From: Isoetes taiwanensis
Taxonomy: Eukaryota > Streptophyta > Lycopodiopsida > Isoetales > Isoetaceae
Assembly: GCA_021234155.1 (NCBI GenBank)
Contig: JAJEKV010000031.1
Span: 13,635,748-13,699,747 of the forward strand
DNA: 64,000 nt
Direction: 5' to 3'
Part shown: piece by piece, positions 33,001-44,669 of the stretch
Layout: each line of letters starts with the position of its first letter
Position numbering within the stretch: the first letter of the stretch is position 1
Notes under the pieces: generated by a model
Database searches by the model: none
What the model was told of the DNA's origin: nothing
What the model saw: the letters and a program-made list of their open reading frames with translations, nothing else
Translations under genes and position numbers: made by a program

Positions 33001-35613
33001 TAATGCCCTGCTCTTGATGTAATCAAACTTGGGTATGGTAAAAACCTGCGGATGGAAGCTCTGCCGATGCTTCTTTCGAATGACCAAATGTTGATGCCCG
33101 GGAAGAAAGCCGAATGGATGAAATGGAGGATTTTTTTTTTCTTTCCCTTTATTGTAGATGAATCCGGAGTTAGTGGAAGTGCAGAGAATTAAGGCAGATT
33201 GGCTTTTGGCTGAAGAAATGGGGAGGAAATTGAGCGAGATTGGCACTATCAAAGGATGAGCCACAAGGATTGATTGGTGGGCATGTGTCAACTTTGGGCA
33301 AAGGTGATTGTGGAGCCGATTGTGGCGCGCCTAACTCTCTTTTTCACGCTGCTCGATGCCATAGCCACTTCCGGCGTAGCTACCTTGTTCCACCTGCTCA
33401 AACCGTGTTTAATACATGGACTCTGTTATAAAATGGACCTTTCGCATCATTCCTTGACTGGAAAAAACAAAAAACTGTGTTTTCAAACATGTTCACACTT
33501 CTATTTAAGCTACATGACAAAGACTTTCCTATAATGTCTTACACCTCATAGACCTTTATCTACGCGTCCACTTTATTTGATAGATATAATTCAGCCGCTG
33601 GATAAAATCTAGAGGTGTATTGTATTCTCGTGGGCATCAGATCATGGGACATCTTGCAGAATATTCCATGAGCATCTATATGGTCCGTCCCTTCGAAGTC
33701 AAGATGAGGTCAAATAGCCCCATGTTGACCCGATTTGTAAGGGAATTTAAAAAACCCAATTCAATGGTTATCTTAGTATTCCTCTAACCTGATACAACAC
33801 AACATGATGTAACCTGATAGAACACGACATTCAAGCTTCCGACAGAGCAGAGCTTGGGCCAATGCCTCCGAAACAAACAAAAAACAAGCTCAGAGGAATT
33901 GAACCTCCGTGTTTCACCATAAGCTTGTTTAACATGTACAAGAAGAGGATGAAAACAAGCAGCTGGCCAACTTTTCTGTGGCACACCTTATCCTCAAGAA
34001 TAAGTAAGTATTGGCTTAGTTTCCGCCTGTGGCACCGAAACTTGTGCAAGGGATAAACAAGTTGCAACACTGATGAATGCGTTTACCTAAAAATCGTGCG
34101 TGTAATCTACCAAATTTGTGAAGACCTCACACTACAGAAGAAGCAGAGAGAGCCTTGTGGCCACCGATCCTAGTATGCTATGCCCTATAGAGTGTGGCGT
34201 CCAGCAGAAGCCTGGTCGCCATCACCAAAAGCTTCCCAACAAGTTATGGCTTCTGGCAGACACCCGCTCCCTTCCTTTGCATGCAAGCAATAGGCAATCC
34301 AAAAGTACCTGACACCTGCACATGCCAAGAATGGAAACACTCTAAGCGCAATCCAAAAATATGGCTTCTATTTTGAATCCAGGGGTCCAGCATCAGTAAT
34401 GTCCTGTGTAGCAATACGAATACTTGACAAAATCATAGAGAATCTTAGGTTATTTCTATACACATTGTCATCATCATAGGCACATTCTCTCAAAAAGCTT
34501 TCGAACCTTTTGATATATCCTCATTGTTATGTGTCTCATAGCCCAAAAGTCTCTAGAATATGAAGCTCCCAAATCAACTACTAGATTGTCAAAGCATCTA
34601 GTACAAGAAGCTCGAAATTGTTATCAATCCTCACTTTCATGTTGCAGTGCTTGCACTCAAAGCAAGAAAAGTACATTCGATGTCTATGTTGTTACGAACA
34701 AATGCTTAGATGACAACGTTTCATTTTCTTAGATCACATACCTTGATATTGCACTATTTCAACTACCTTAAAAATGTTTGAGAATAATGTAGTACATATG
34801 ATATAAAGTTCTAAGTTCTCGAGTGCCCAATCATACCAAGGCCACCTTTAACTGCAATCGAGGGTGCCGTTTACAAACGCCAAATTTTGGGAATGGCAAC
34901 TATTCTACGTTCTTCAAAAACGTTTAGCTAGGCAACTGCTTGGATGGAAATCCAGCAGTAGCACGAGGGGCATTAGCCCCCAGGTGGTGCCATTGCCAAG
35001 AGACCCTCAATAGCCACCACCAGATGGTTGAAATTTCTTTCGGCATTCTGTAATTTCAACCAAATACGAAATGGTAACTAGTCCAAGTTCTTTGGTTCAA
35101 ACGTAAAAACATTCAACATTCTAGTTATTATGAGAAGGAAAAATTATACTTAATGCAGAAAAGGGAGGTCCAATCCTTAATATATCCTTTATGGCCAACA
35201 ACCCAATGGACAATTGAATCACAAACACTCCAATACTTGACTTTTTTCTCTAGACCTTAGAGAATTGGCTTGCTTGCTACGATTTTGCATGGATGACCTT
35301 AAAGCCATTGTTATTTTCCAAAGGCACTTTAATCCTATAAAACAAGTTGCTATCGCAATAAAGGGTTGCCCTTGATAGCGCGTTGCAAACATGTGTAGTT
35401 GAGTATCACAAAATTAAACTGCATAAGATTATGTGCTTCTCCCATACTGAAACAATTTCATGCTTAGTAACCTGTTTGTATATTATGTTTCTTTCAATGA
35501 CTTCTTGTATGACAGACAATGCTCTATGCATAACAGACACTCAGCTCCTCCAGTGCTCCTTATCCTTCGATCATCATTTCTCCTACATGTAAGGCATGCT
35601 TTCCTTTTCATAT
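31872..35613. repeat. Segment A: parent of three direct copies
   Basis: Covers about 1.1 kb of the kinase exon, its start codon, leader and about 2.6 kb of upstream DNA. Copy B corresponds to 31872-35412 (42303-43055, 49200-50075 and 52230-54157, split by two insertions). Copy C corresponds to about 32990-35613 (60328-62945). All lie in the same orientation. The upstream part has no long protein-like frame conserved in the three copies. Confidence 0.85.
33001..33291 (-). promoter_or_regulatory. 5' leader of the receptor kinase, open in frame
   Basis: The kinase frame stays open for 97 codons upstream of the chosen Met, to an ATG at 33291. The leader contains an A/G-rich stretch on the minus strand. 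Copies B and C keep most of the DNA but not the frame, which argues that the extension is 5' UTR and not coding. Confidence 0.5.
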
Positions 35614-36005
35614 CTTGCCCTTTTCATGCTCCAACATATAAACCACTCATTTTTATATCTATGCCTTAAGAAATCCCCATCAAGGCTTGCAACAAGAATA
35701 ATCTTGCCATTTACGTATGTTGCCTCTTCACAGAAACTACAAAGATCTGTGGAAAACTGCATTTCATCGATGCCAATCACATCCACCTGTATAGAAAGTT
35801 TACCATTCTATTAAACTGATGCATCCATCACTAGATTAGTTCACCAAATATATGCCCTTCATCATCTTAAAGTGAAAAAATTACGCATCTCTCATTTCGG
35901 CTTTGAGTTTATTCAGGTTTGCTAAACTCAGACAATCCGTTTCTTTTCCATCGTGTGACACAACTGCTTCCAACCCATATGTGTCCTTGATTTTACCAAT
36001 AATTT
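35400..36005 (-). pseudogene. Thymidine kinase exon remnants
   Basis: The frame 35786-35583 reads VDVIGIDEMQF, followed by GKIILVASLDGDFLRHRY. This matches the Walker-B-like DVIGIDEAQFF and VAGLDGDYLR blocks of plant thymidine kinases, which phosphorylate thymidine in the salvage pathway. Upstream, 36005-35886 reads IKDTYGLEAVVSHDGKETDC, corresponding to the segment with THDG. An acceptor CTATACAG precedes the first block, but the exon phases do not join cleanly, and I find no P-loop exon (GPMFAGKT type) upstream or Cys-rich lasso exon downstream. It is most likely a partial, dead copy. Copy C of segment A stops just short of these exons. Confidence 0.6.
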
Positions 36006-36309
36006 CTATACATTGTATTACAAGTTAATACTTTTATAAATTTTCTTCATAATGAAGCAAATGCTTTAAGTAACCTTCCACTTTTTTGTATGTTCATTGA
36101 TAATTCACAACAATTCCGTTGTAGATATGGATCCTATAATAAGATGTATCTCTTCAATATATTTCGTGCACATATTCTTTATTTCCTTAGTATTCGATTG
36201 CCTCAACTACTTTTTCACAAAGTCCTTGACGCAAGCCAATGGACTGTTTATATATAAGATTCAGCTTTCTACAATAGCATCCCATTCAATTCCTTCTTGC
36301 AACCTCTAT

Positions 36310-37310
36310 ATTGTATTCTCGAATAAGGGCTCGCATGAAAATAGACAAAAGCGCTAGCTAGGCTTTTCATTCATCTCAGCAGAATTCTACAATGGTTGAG
36401 AGTGGATAGCTGCACATTTGCAAGCTACCCACAATGAAAAAACACAGGGAATATCCAGTTATATCATCTGGACCCTTCAAGAAAAACCCTAGTGATAAGC
36501 CCTCGGCAAGGGGCTTGGACACAATGTAAGGCTGCAAAAAAACGCTCCCACAAAGAAACTCACAAAGTCTAAAGAAGACAGAGTCGCACATCCCACTGTA
36601 CCTGCACATCAACAAACTAGAACACAACGATAAGAACACAACAACCTCGAAAAGCGAGGGGCTGGTCACGCGTGCCACGCGACAAAAAACAATATTTACA
36701 ATAATATACACATTAAGGGAGGGTGGGTGGGAGTCAAGGGCACTGCTGAGAGAGGAGAAAATGCCGATGAGAAGTCGATGAAGAACCTGCAAGAAATAGC
36801 GATCCCAAACGAACAAGAGCCCTAGAAAATGTATGCAATACATGCATGGATGCAAGAGATGCATGCTTGCCGATTCGAGAATACCGATCTGATGGCTCGG
36901 ATCGATGGCATTCTCGAATAAAGGCTCGCATGAAAACAAACAAAAGCTCCCGATAAAAGGAGAACTTCCTTATCAAAATGGGATCGAGGTTGAAGGTTGA
37001 AGGATGGCCAAAAAAGGGGTAAGATCGGGGAAGAACATTTTCCAACATGGAAAAAGACGTCAAACTGTCAAACCAAGCAGGGAGAAACCCCTCTCCTGCC
37101 TGGTATAAAAAAAAAAAAGACAGTCAAGGGAACTGCTGAGAGAGGAGAAAATGCCGATGAGAAGTCGATGAAGAACCTGCAAGAAATAGCGATCCCAAAC
37201 GAACAAGAGCCCTAGAAAATGTATGCAATGCATGCATGCATGCATGCAAGAGATGCATGCTCACCCATTCGAGAATACCGATCTGATGGCTCAGATCGAT
37301 GGCATTATTA
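36310..37310. repeat. Tandem duplication, about 398 bp apart
   Basis: A block of about 170 bp, from GTCAAGGG(C/A)ACTGCTGAGAG to GGATCGATGGCATT, occurs at 36735-36910 and 37133-37305. A shorter piece with TCGAATAA(G/A)GGCTCGCATGA occurs at 36318 and 36914. The second copy carries an expanded GCATGCATGCATGCATGC run. No gene is recognisable. Confidence 0.75.
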
Positions 37311-37489
37311 GACATTATAAGCTACCTACTCATAATTCTTGGACAAACACTTAGATTTTTCGCATCCATCATAGATACAACGCTCAATAAAATGATTTAT
37401 GTTCTCGCCCTGCAACTATGGGTTGTCCTTACGAGGTTAAGAAGCATTGATAAACACAAGGCACCCAAAAAATTAACTACCATAAATAA

Positions 37490-38010
37490 CCCCTATAAAA
37501 CCACTATGATAGTGGTTTTTTAGGCAAAAATATTTTTCCTTAACAAAATCCACCTAGTATAGTGGTTTTTAATATGAGACCATGGTTTTGCACACTAATT
37601 TTATATTATGATATGGTTTATTGAAAGTGATGAAGGTTCTTATCAAGGTTTTTAGTACAAGTTTGACATCCCATAGTGGCTCTTATACATATTGCAACAT
37701 TGAGAGTAAAAAAGACATGTTTAATGATTTTTGTAAATATGTGAATGGTTTTTGGGAGCGGTTATAGTTGGTAATACTCCAATGTTTCTGCATATAGTTT
37801 TACAAGGACTTTCTATTGTGGTTTTCCAATCTAAATTTCTAAGTTAATATAAGTTGCCAAAATATTAGTGTTTTTTTACTCGCAATACTGTAGTGTTTTT
37901 ATAGTTTGACAATGTCTTCTTATTTGTGGTTTTTCCATCCTGACTTTATAAGCATTCTAACATGGTTTGGTGGTTAAGTTTTGCAATTAGAACAATGCTA
38001 GTGGTTTTCG
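37490..38010. repeat. Array of AGTGGTTTT motifs with a terminal palindrome
   Basis: AAAACCACTATGATAGTGG with TTTT following forms a near-perfect hairpin at 37498-37520. About eight more (T)GGTTTT(T) motifs follow in the same orientation, the last at about 38000 (CTAGTGGTTTTCG). Back-to-back CACTA-like ends and a sub-terminal array suggest a non-autonomous CACTA remnant, without proof. Confidence 0.35.
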
Positions 38011-39761
38011 TTAAGGAACACATGGTGAATACGTTATTTTACGTTTAATTCTCGTCTTATTCTCGTGAGATCGAGACCAATGATATCTCAATCTATCAAG
38101 TCGGACCATTTCTTATCAGATCCCGGCAAGCCACTTGCTTCATATGTATTCCTCTTGATGGGCCTCCAAAGTAGAACTCAATCAAGGCAACTGACCAAGC
38201 ATAAAAAGTGAACTCTTTGCGATGGGTTTCCTTCTATTTCTAACCTTCTTTCACATTTGCTATATGCAAGACTTTAATGTGATCCTTTCAGTTCAGCCAA
38301 ATTATTGCAATATTTGTTTGGAATGTGTGGAACATAGCAAAGCTTGAAAATTCAACCCATAGACTTCTCCATATGGGATGCCAAAGGATTTATAAAAATC
38401 CAATCTAGATGATGCATGATGTCTGCATGAAAGTCTATTTACATCTAGGGGTCATTCATCTAGGAGTTCTTTTGAACTATATAAGAAAGGTAGCATTAGC
38501 ATTCCAATTGCCTATTTTGCCTTTCTTAAAATGTGGAAACATGTTTGTCAACATTGAGTGCATAAAATTCACAATGGAAAATAAAATGTCTATATGATGG
38601 ATGGGTGAATGCATAGTATTTGACTTCCCAATATTAAACTTGTTTAATACCTTGGTTTGGAAAATGTTTTAGCCTTAATCATCACCTTTTTGTTTGTTCT
38701 AAACTTATTAAACAAGCTCCAATGTAGAGGCCTCCATTCCTCCGCAAATACAGCAGGAACTTTCTTGCTATTTCTAAGTTATACAACTAAAATTTAGATT
38801 TGGGATTTAGGCTACGTTTCTGTGGAGTTCACCGGAACTAGAAAAAATGGGCAGCAGACCGAACCTCTTATAAATCCTCTTTGGTTTCTGAAGCCTTTGA
38901 AGTTGCCTTTAGAGCGGACCACAAAGTTTTTTGCACAAGAACATCCAAACTTGAACTTGAACTTGAACTTGGACTTTAAAATTTGAAGATGGATCAACCA
39001 CCATGGGAACGTAGCCGTAGTCCGGTAGGTTACAAGACTTCCGAGAACTTCGTGAACCAATGTGTTGCCCTTAACACCACGGTCCTCCAGTTTACATGGT
39101 TAGATTAAATCTCAACTGTTCCTTGGACGGTTCTTACTCACTAATAACTCACCCTGTCCCAAAAAATTTTCAGCGCACAACTCGATTCTCCTAGGATGTT
39201 ATCATGGACAACTCTTGATTATCCTAGGGTGTTATGCAAGCCGAAAAACCCACAATTCATCCCACAGTTCTAGTCTGCTCTCTGTTTATCCCAATCTATA
39301 AATTTTTGGCCCAGGCTTACTCCGTTATTTCTCTGTGGTTTTTTGTGAACTCCGTTTTCGGCTTTAAGATTCAGGTAAACCCTACAAGATTCACTAAAAA
39401 ATCCTTATTAAGAGGAAATTCTAGAGACAGAAGGAGAAAGGGTAACTGCCGATCATGTTGAAGCAGTTGATTCAATGCAAAAAAGGCTTGATCCTGCATG
39501 CAAATGCTGGATCAAAGCAAATCAGCCCCGCCCCTGCCATCTACGGATGATTCGAATGGAATTAAGACGACCTAACAAAAGAACCATATTCTGAGCTAGA
39601 ACCAAAACTTTTCAAAAAAAAAAAACTCTGTTTTAGCCCTAAGACAGAGCCAGCGACAAGATCCAGCTTGCGGATCTTCCATAGCTCGCAGATCTTCTTG
39701 CAAGACTCGCCTGCAGATATTCCATAGCCATAGCCAGTATAAACCCTCGGACTGGGGTGTT
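38011..39761. other. No gene seen
   Basis: Intergenic. A short (AACTTG)n run lies at about 38952-38976. Nothing else is recognisable. Confidence 0.45.
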
Positions 39762-39985
39762 AAGGGCGATAACGCCTTGGCCCTCCGATGGTCACTGAAA
39801 AAAAAAAAATCTCGAGCCATTTGGATACTGCCATAGATAATGGTGTTTATGGTGTAGATAATGCCATCACATTGTTTATGATGTAGTGAGCCATTTTGGC
39901 CATCGCCATGGCCATGGCTCGAATTTTTTTTCCAGTAACGCCCTCGGGCCAGGGCGTTATCTACACCATAAACAATGTGACGATA
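39762..39985. repeat. Fold-back (MITE-like) repeat
   Basis: Left arm GATAACGCCTTGGCCCTCC through an A run to CTCGAGCCA. The right arm is the near reverse complement, TGGCTCGAATTTTTTTTCC to GGGCCAGGGCGTTATC. GTTTATGGTGTAGATAA and TTATCTACACCATAAAC form a further inverted pair. Total length is about 220 bp. No target-site duplication could be fixed. Confidence 0.55.
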
Positions 39986-40330
39986 TTGTGGCTGTATTAT
40001 CTACTCCTCTACTCCATACCATGCACAATGTGACGCCGGGTATGAAAATCGACCAACCAACCCTAATAGGGTTTTGTGGTGCTGTTGTGGTGCCGCTCAT
40101 TCTCGCTTCGTCAAGTGCGGGAGGTCGGCGTTTCGAGGGAGCCTTTGCAGCGGAGGGAATTTCTAAACTTACATGTAAAGGAAGGTTTCGACAATCCGAA
40201 TCTGGGCGGTATAGTAGCTGTGGCCTTATTTACAGCCCAGTAGCAGGGAATGTTTGCAGGGCGATGCGTAAGTTCAGTTCTTGGCAATTATTTAGCAAGA
40301 TTTAGGTCATGACTACCAATTTTTATTCTT

Positions 40331-40551
40331 TTACAGGGTTTTTATTCCATGCTGCCAATTTCTTGCATCGTTTTAGTGTGTCAAACCTGGAGGCCAGCAT
40401 TTTTACAACCTTCTTGGCAATTCTTGAGGCATGTGACAGTTTACAGGTTTTTTTTTCCCATGTTGCCAGTTTCTTGCATCGTTCTAGTGTGTAGAACCTG
40501 GAGGCCAGCATTTCTACAATCTTTTTGGTGATTCTTGAGATATGTGACAGT
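40331..40551. repeat. Tandem duplication, 110 bp x 2
   Basis: The unit starting TTACAGG(G)TTTTT at 40331 recurs at 40441, including TTTCTTGCATCGTT(T/C)TAGTG and ACCTGGAGGCCAGCATTT. Confidence 0.85.
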
Positions 40552-40558
40552 TGTGCTA

Positions 40559-40853
40559 TTATAGATTTGATGATTCATTGTTGTTCATTCGCATTTTGTC
40601 TTTGGATATATGTTTGGGTTTAAGTTGCCTTGGAAGGAATCCATGTGCTATGTTGTATGAAACTGGATTATGAATGAGAAATTTTGTTTGGGTATTGCAA
40701 TACTGAGTCTGCATCCTGCGAAATCTTTCACAAGTCAAAATTATATTTCTCCATTTCTTACAGACTACAGAAAGCCTTATGAGCTCCTGAATATGCAAAT
40801 GTGCTAATACAAGTATTTGCAAATCTGGCAGAAGCGGCTCTCATAATCTTATT
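40559..40853 (-). pseudogene. F-box domain fragment
   Basis: Minus-strand peptide EPLLPDLQILVLAHLHIQEL followed by IRLSVVCKKWRNIILTCERF fits the F-box consensus (LPdxl...vLarLp...L...vCkrWrxli...F), the motif that binds Skp1 in SCF ubiquitin ligases. A stop lies just before the first residue shown, and after the F-box the frame runs about 50 residues without a substrate-binding domain that I recognise. It could be a first exon, but no splice signals stand out, so I call it a remnant. Confidence 0.5.
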
Positions 40854-42181
40854 TCAACGGTAAGACTTTATCCCTGTTCTTTTCTTTTGTTTAAGGAAAC
40901 AAGCGTAGGGCTTCTTGCAATCAATATTAGAGCTTATAACTCCAATATAGGATCCTTTATCAAAACGAAATATATAAGGTAGTTTCTGGTACATCATGCA
41001 TGTCTTTCTGCTTTCTTCTATTGTGTGGCTTAGCCTGTTGCTTTTTTTTCTCGATTGTAGGTGTCAGCTCGATTGTCCCCAACAATACCACAATGATCAA
41101 GCTTGCCAAGAGCACTAATGGCTGCTCCTAGAGAAAGTGATTATGCATTTTTTGTTTTTTGCTTGAGAGCAGAGTGAGTTGAGATCTAGCTTTTGAAGTT
41201 TTTCAGGTATTTCCTTTGTGTTGGAAAAAAACTTCTTTTATATCGGCTATATGATGTACTTCGATTACTGCTTACGACATCTGTTTTGGAAAGTATCAGC
41301 GCACCCATTCAGGCTTTCAATGTATATCTGAAGACAAAAATGCAAAGGTAAATATTAGTATCATTTTTTTGTCAGATGTTTGCTATATAATTTGAAATTC
41401 GTGGTCAACAATTTGCTTTCAACACATTACATTTGCTATCTTATCATTTCAGTTGTGGACTGTTTGCAGTTCTGAGTATTTGTCTGGACACTATTAAAGA
41501 TAATATGTGGTAATATTTGGGGTTCAAGCCCCCATACTCCCTATTCCTGTTGCTATCGACAAAACAGATACAGTAACATAAACCAGAATTTGCGGAAAAC
41601 TGTAAATGGGTGTATTATGCGAAATGCTGTTTTTGCTTACATTATTGGCCTAGAATAACAATTTATCATCTTAATCTCATTGCTGCAACATGTTAAAAAC
41701 CTTTTATGGCTTTAATGCATTAACGTGAAAGATTTGGTACTGCAAATATGCCAGAAATACTTTATAGTTTTAATGCATTAGCCTGAAGGGTTTGGTCTGC
41801 AAATGTGCCAGAAACTCTTTATGGTTTTAATGCATTAACCTAAAAGGGTTTGGACTATATAAAGCATCATCATGTTCTACTTTAAGCATTTCAAGGAATG
41901 CAAATCATACAATAAACCAGTAAGCCATTTGATCAATAAACAATTGCGTTTTTTACTATAAACATCTAGGATTATGACAGCATAGTCAAGCATGCTTATT
42001 TCTATAACCACACTAATATAGCATCGAACTAAGCCAAGTTCACTTCTAGAACCACACTAATATAGCATCAAACTAAACCAAGTCCATTGCCATCATGCTA
42101 TACCACGTTGACAATCCGTAGCTATAAAATCGAATATAATACCAGCTCTATTTAACACATTAGAATACCACCTTGTAAATC
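40854..42181. other. No gene seen; short tandem repeats
   Basis: Contains three units of about 58 bp at 41702-41868 built on TTTAATGCATTA(A/G)C, and a duplication of about 54 bp at 41995-42100 containing CCACACTAATATAGCATC. No coding sequence is recognisable. Confidence 0.6.
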
Positions 42182-42302
42182 ACCGCAAGCAAACTATTAT
42201 TATTACCCCAGTAACCAACCCCCAAAGCTAAACATACACTGGCCAGGGTATGTTTAGCTTTGGGAGTTGGTTACTGGGGTTATACCGCAAGCAAAGTTAT
42301 TA
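42182..42302. repeat. Hairpin flanked by direct repeats
   Basis: Arms of 32 bp (42205-42236 and 42249-42280), complementary at all but one position, starting ACCCCAGTAACCAAC, around a 12-bp loop. They are flanked by ACCGCAAGCAAA(C/G)T(A)TTATT on both sides. It lies directly against the left end of copy B. Confidence 0.8.
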
Positions 42303-43055
42303 TTAGCCAGACAGAGAATTTTGCTCTAATATCAACACCTGAAGATTTGTTAATCTACCCAGCTCTCGTGGAAGAGTGCCGTTGAGTTGATTGCTTTGGA
42401 GACGCAAAATCTGCAAACTTGTGGCATTTCCAAGCTCTGGAGGGATGCTACCAGTGAGGTTATTGTAGTAGAGTTCCAGATCTGTGATTTGTTGTAGTAA
42501 ACCCAAAGAAGAAGGTATCTTTCCACTAAGCTGGTTGCTTCCAAGAGACATGGCCTGAAGCAGCTTGCAACTTCCCAGCTCGGAGGGTATTGGACCGTCG
42601 AGAAAATTGGTAGACAAATCAACAATTAGTAGATTAGTGCAGTTACCAAGCTCGCGAGGAATCGATCCTTCCAGCAGGTTTTGGCTGAGATAAAGGTACT
42701 GTAAGTTTTGAAGATTACCAAGGGCTGCCGGTATGGTGCCCGAAAAATTCGTTTCAAAGTGAGGATAAGACTATTCAAACATCTTGCATTTGCCCTAATT
42801 GTGAGGGTATTCTTCCAGTCAAGTTGTTGTTGTCAAAATATATAATTGATAGCCGAGGGAGCTGATTGAAAGGAAAATTTATGTTGCCGTAAAGGTTGTT
42901 GTTAATCGTGTACACCTCCGGTGCTTTGATTTGAAAAATCTCAGCGGAATCTGCCTGTAAGCATATTATCATGCGAGGGGACAAGTAGGTGAGGTTTTTT
43001 GGGCGTCCGAGCTCCTTCGAATAGGGCCTCTTAGAAAATTAGATCCGTGTCGAGG
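42303..43055 (-). pseudogene. Copy B, part 1: LRR region of the receptor kinase
   Basis: Matches 31872-32624. From 42303 to about 42730 it is nearly identical to segment A and stays open (LRR peptides such as NLTGSIPPELGNATSLQ). From 42735 rightward it carries many small changes, most of them at CAG or CTG sites, that destroy the frame. There is no kinase domain, so it could not signal. The match breaks at 43055, the target of a Mutator-like element, and resumes at 49200. Confidence 0.9.
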
Positions 43056-43607
43056 CGGGGTCTTTTTTTGGCTCCCCAAATCGGGGTCCTCATACCAAAA
43101 AATCGCTTAAGCGATTTTGGGGATGAAAATCGCTTAAGCGATTTTCCCGCCTGAAAAGGCCCCGCCGGAAAAGGCCCCGCCGTGCAAAAAAAAAAAAAAA
43201 AAAAAAGGCAAAATCGGCAAGCGATTTTCGCTGGCCGCGACGCACGGCCCGCCGGGGGTGAAAGCAAAAAAAAAAAAAACAAAATCGCTAAAAAGCGATT
43301 TTCAACAATGGATTTGAAAATTTACCTGTTCTTATTTGGGCTGCCCGGACAAAAGAGAAAGCCAAGCAGTAAAAAGAAATGCCCTTGATGATGGCCTTTG
43401 GCCGGCTACATCTTTCATTCTTATAGAAGAGAACCTCAAAACTTGAAAAGTACAGCAACAAACTTCATTAATGTATTGTACATTGTTACGATAGCTCATT
43501 GAGTCAAAAACATGCACAAAACTGCCACTTTAATTTGGTACTTCAAGGTTCAAGTCTGTTAATACTTACTCCGAAGAAGCCAAAATTCATTTAGTACCCA
43601 AAATCCT

Positions 43608-44106
43608 TTACACATTATAAAGACTAGCAATCTCCTTGCTAAGCTCATCGGTTTTATTAGGTTCCTCTGTTTTGCCGTCTTCTTCCTTAGTTCTGCCATA
43701 GACATCAATACTTAAATCCTGTTTAATATTATCAGAATCTAAAACGACATTCTCGAAATTTAGAATTCGTTTATCTTTAAGACTGAAATTAAAATCTGCC
43801 TTCTGCGAACTCTTTTGGAAGCAATGATGCATCCTGCTTAAGAGCCACGCCCAAATTAGTGGCATGCACGAATTTATAACTGGTTTTTCCGCCATTGTCC
43901 ATGCATTCCAGGCCTGCGGAAGTAATGGGCTCTATTACAAACACGTCCTTTAGCTTGCCCTCCTCATCCTTGGAGGAAGCAATCACGTCCTTTAGCTTGC
44001 CCTCCTCATCCTTGAGGAAGCAATGAGAAAGACCCACAACTATGTAATCTTCGTCAAATGACTCTGGATCTTGCCCATATGGTGTCTCATTAGAGGCGTG
44101 CAACAC
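43608..44106 (-). pseudogene. Probable captured gene fragment in MULE-1
   Basis: Two overlapping frames give one protein-like run. The first (44106-43789) includes DEDYIVVGLSHCFLKDEEG, VFVIEPITSAGLECMDNGGK and YKFVHATNLGVALKQDASLL. The second (ending at 43608) continues with FNFSLKDKRILNFENVVLDS, SIDVYG and a Glu/Lys-rich tail. A single frameshift at about 43800 joins them. The codons DEEGKLKDV occur twice because of an in-frame 42-bp tandem duplication (43942-44025). I do not recognise the family. It is not a transposase, and its place inside a short Mutator-like element suggests capture of host DNA. Confidence 0.4.
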
Positions 44107-44377
44107 TAGCCGTCCTGACTCAGCATGGCGGGCTGCATCTCGCGAACAACTGAACTCTTATAACGAGCTCAACCTAAGTTCAACCAAGATTCAGAGGCGA
44201 AAATCGCTCTTTTTTTTAAAAAAATCACCTGGCCAGGTGATCGCTGACAGACGCTGACTTTTGAAAATCGCTTAAGCGATTTTCGCTTTTTTTTTTTTTT
44301 TAAATCACCTGGCTAGGTGATCGCATTTTCCGGCGACGGAAAGCGAAATCGCTTAAGCGATTTTCACTTTCCCCTTT

Positions 44378-44660
44378 TGATAAAATCAAGATCAAGATCA
44401 ACTAGAAATATCAATATTTCTAACTGAACACAAAACACTTAGAATAGGAATGATCAGGGATGCGTGAACTCGGTGATCTTTCTCATTCAATATTTCAGTT
44501 TAAATACATGAGAACACCTTAAGTTTAGCCAAAACAACAGGAGCAGGTAATGCCTCCAATTGCTCCTAACCGAGCTCTCCATAACTTAAGTAACATGCAT
44601 GATTCAAGCAAACTAAAATAGAAACTTGGCAACCATTAGGATAAACACTTAATTCCAACA
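44378..44660 (-). repeat. Copia 3' LTR
   Basis: 283 bp, reading TGTTGGAATT to GATTTTATCA on the minus strand. By eye it is identical to 48815-49097. Confidence 0.95.
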
Positions 44661-44669
44661 CCCCTCCTT
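44661..44669 (-). other. Polypurine tract of the Copia element
   Basis: AAGGAGGGG directly before the 3' LTR (minus sense), the usual primer for plus-strand DNA synthesis. Confidence 0.8.

Noticed and set aside
34118-34732. Small plus-strand frames shared by copies A, B and C
   Set aside because: The DNA is shared because the segment was duplicated; frames change between copies and no protein family is visible.
36376-36939. 187-codon minus-strand frame
   Set aside because: It spans a tandem duplication and has no domain; the Cys/Leu/Phe-rich text looks like non-coding sequence read through.
39886-40305. 139-codon plus-strand frame
   Set aside because: It begins inside the fold-back repeat, has no recognisable domain and no splice or promoter context.
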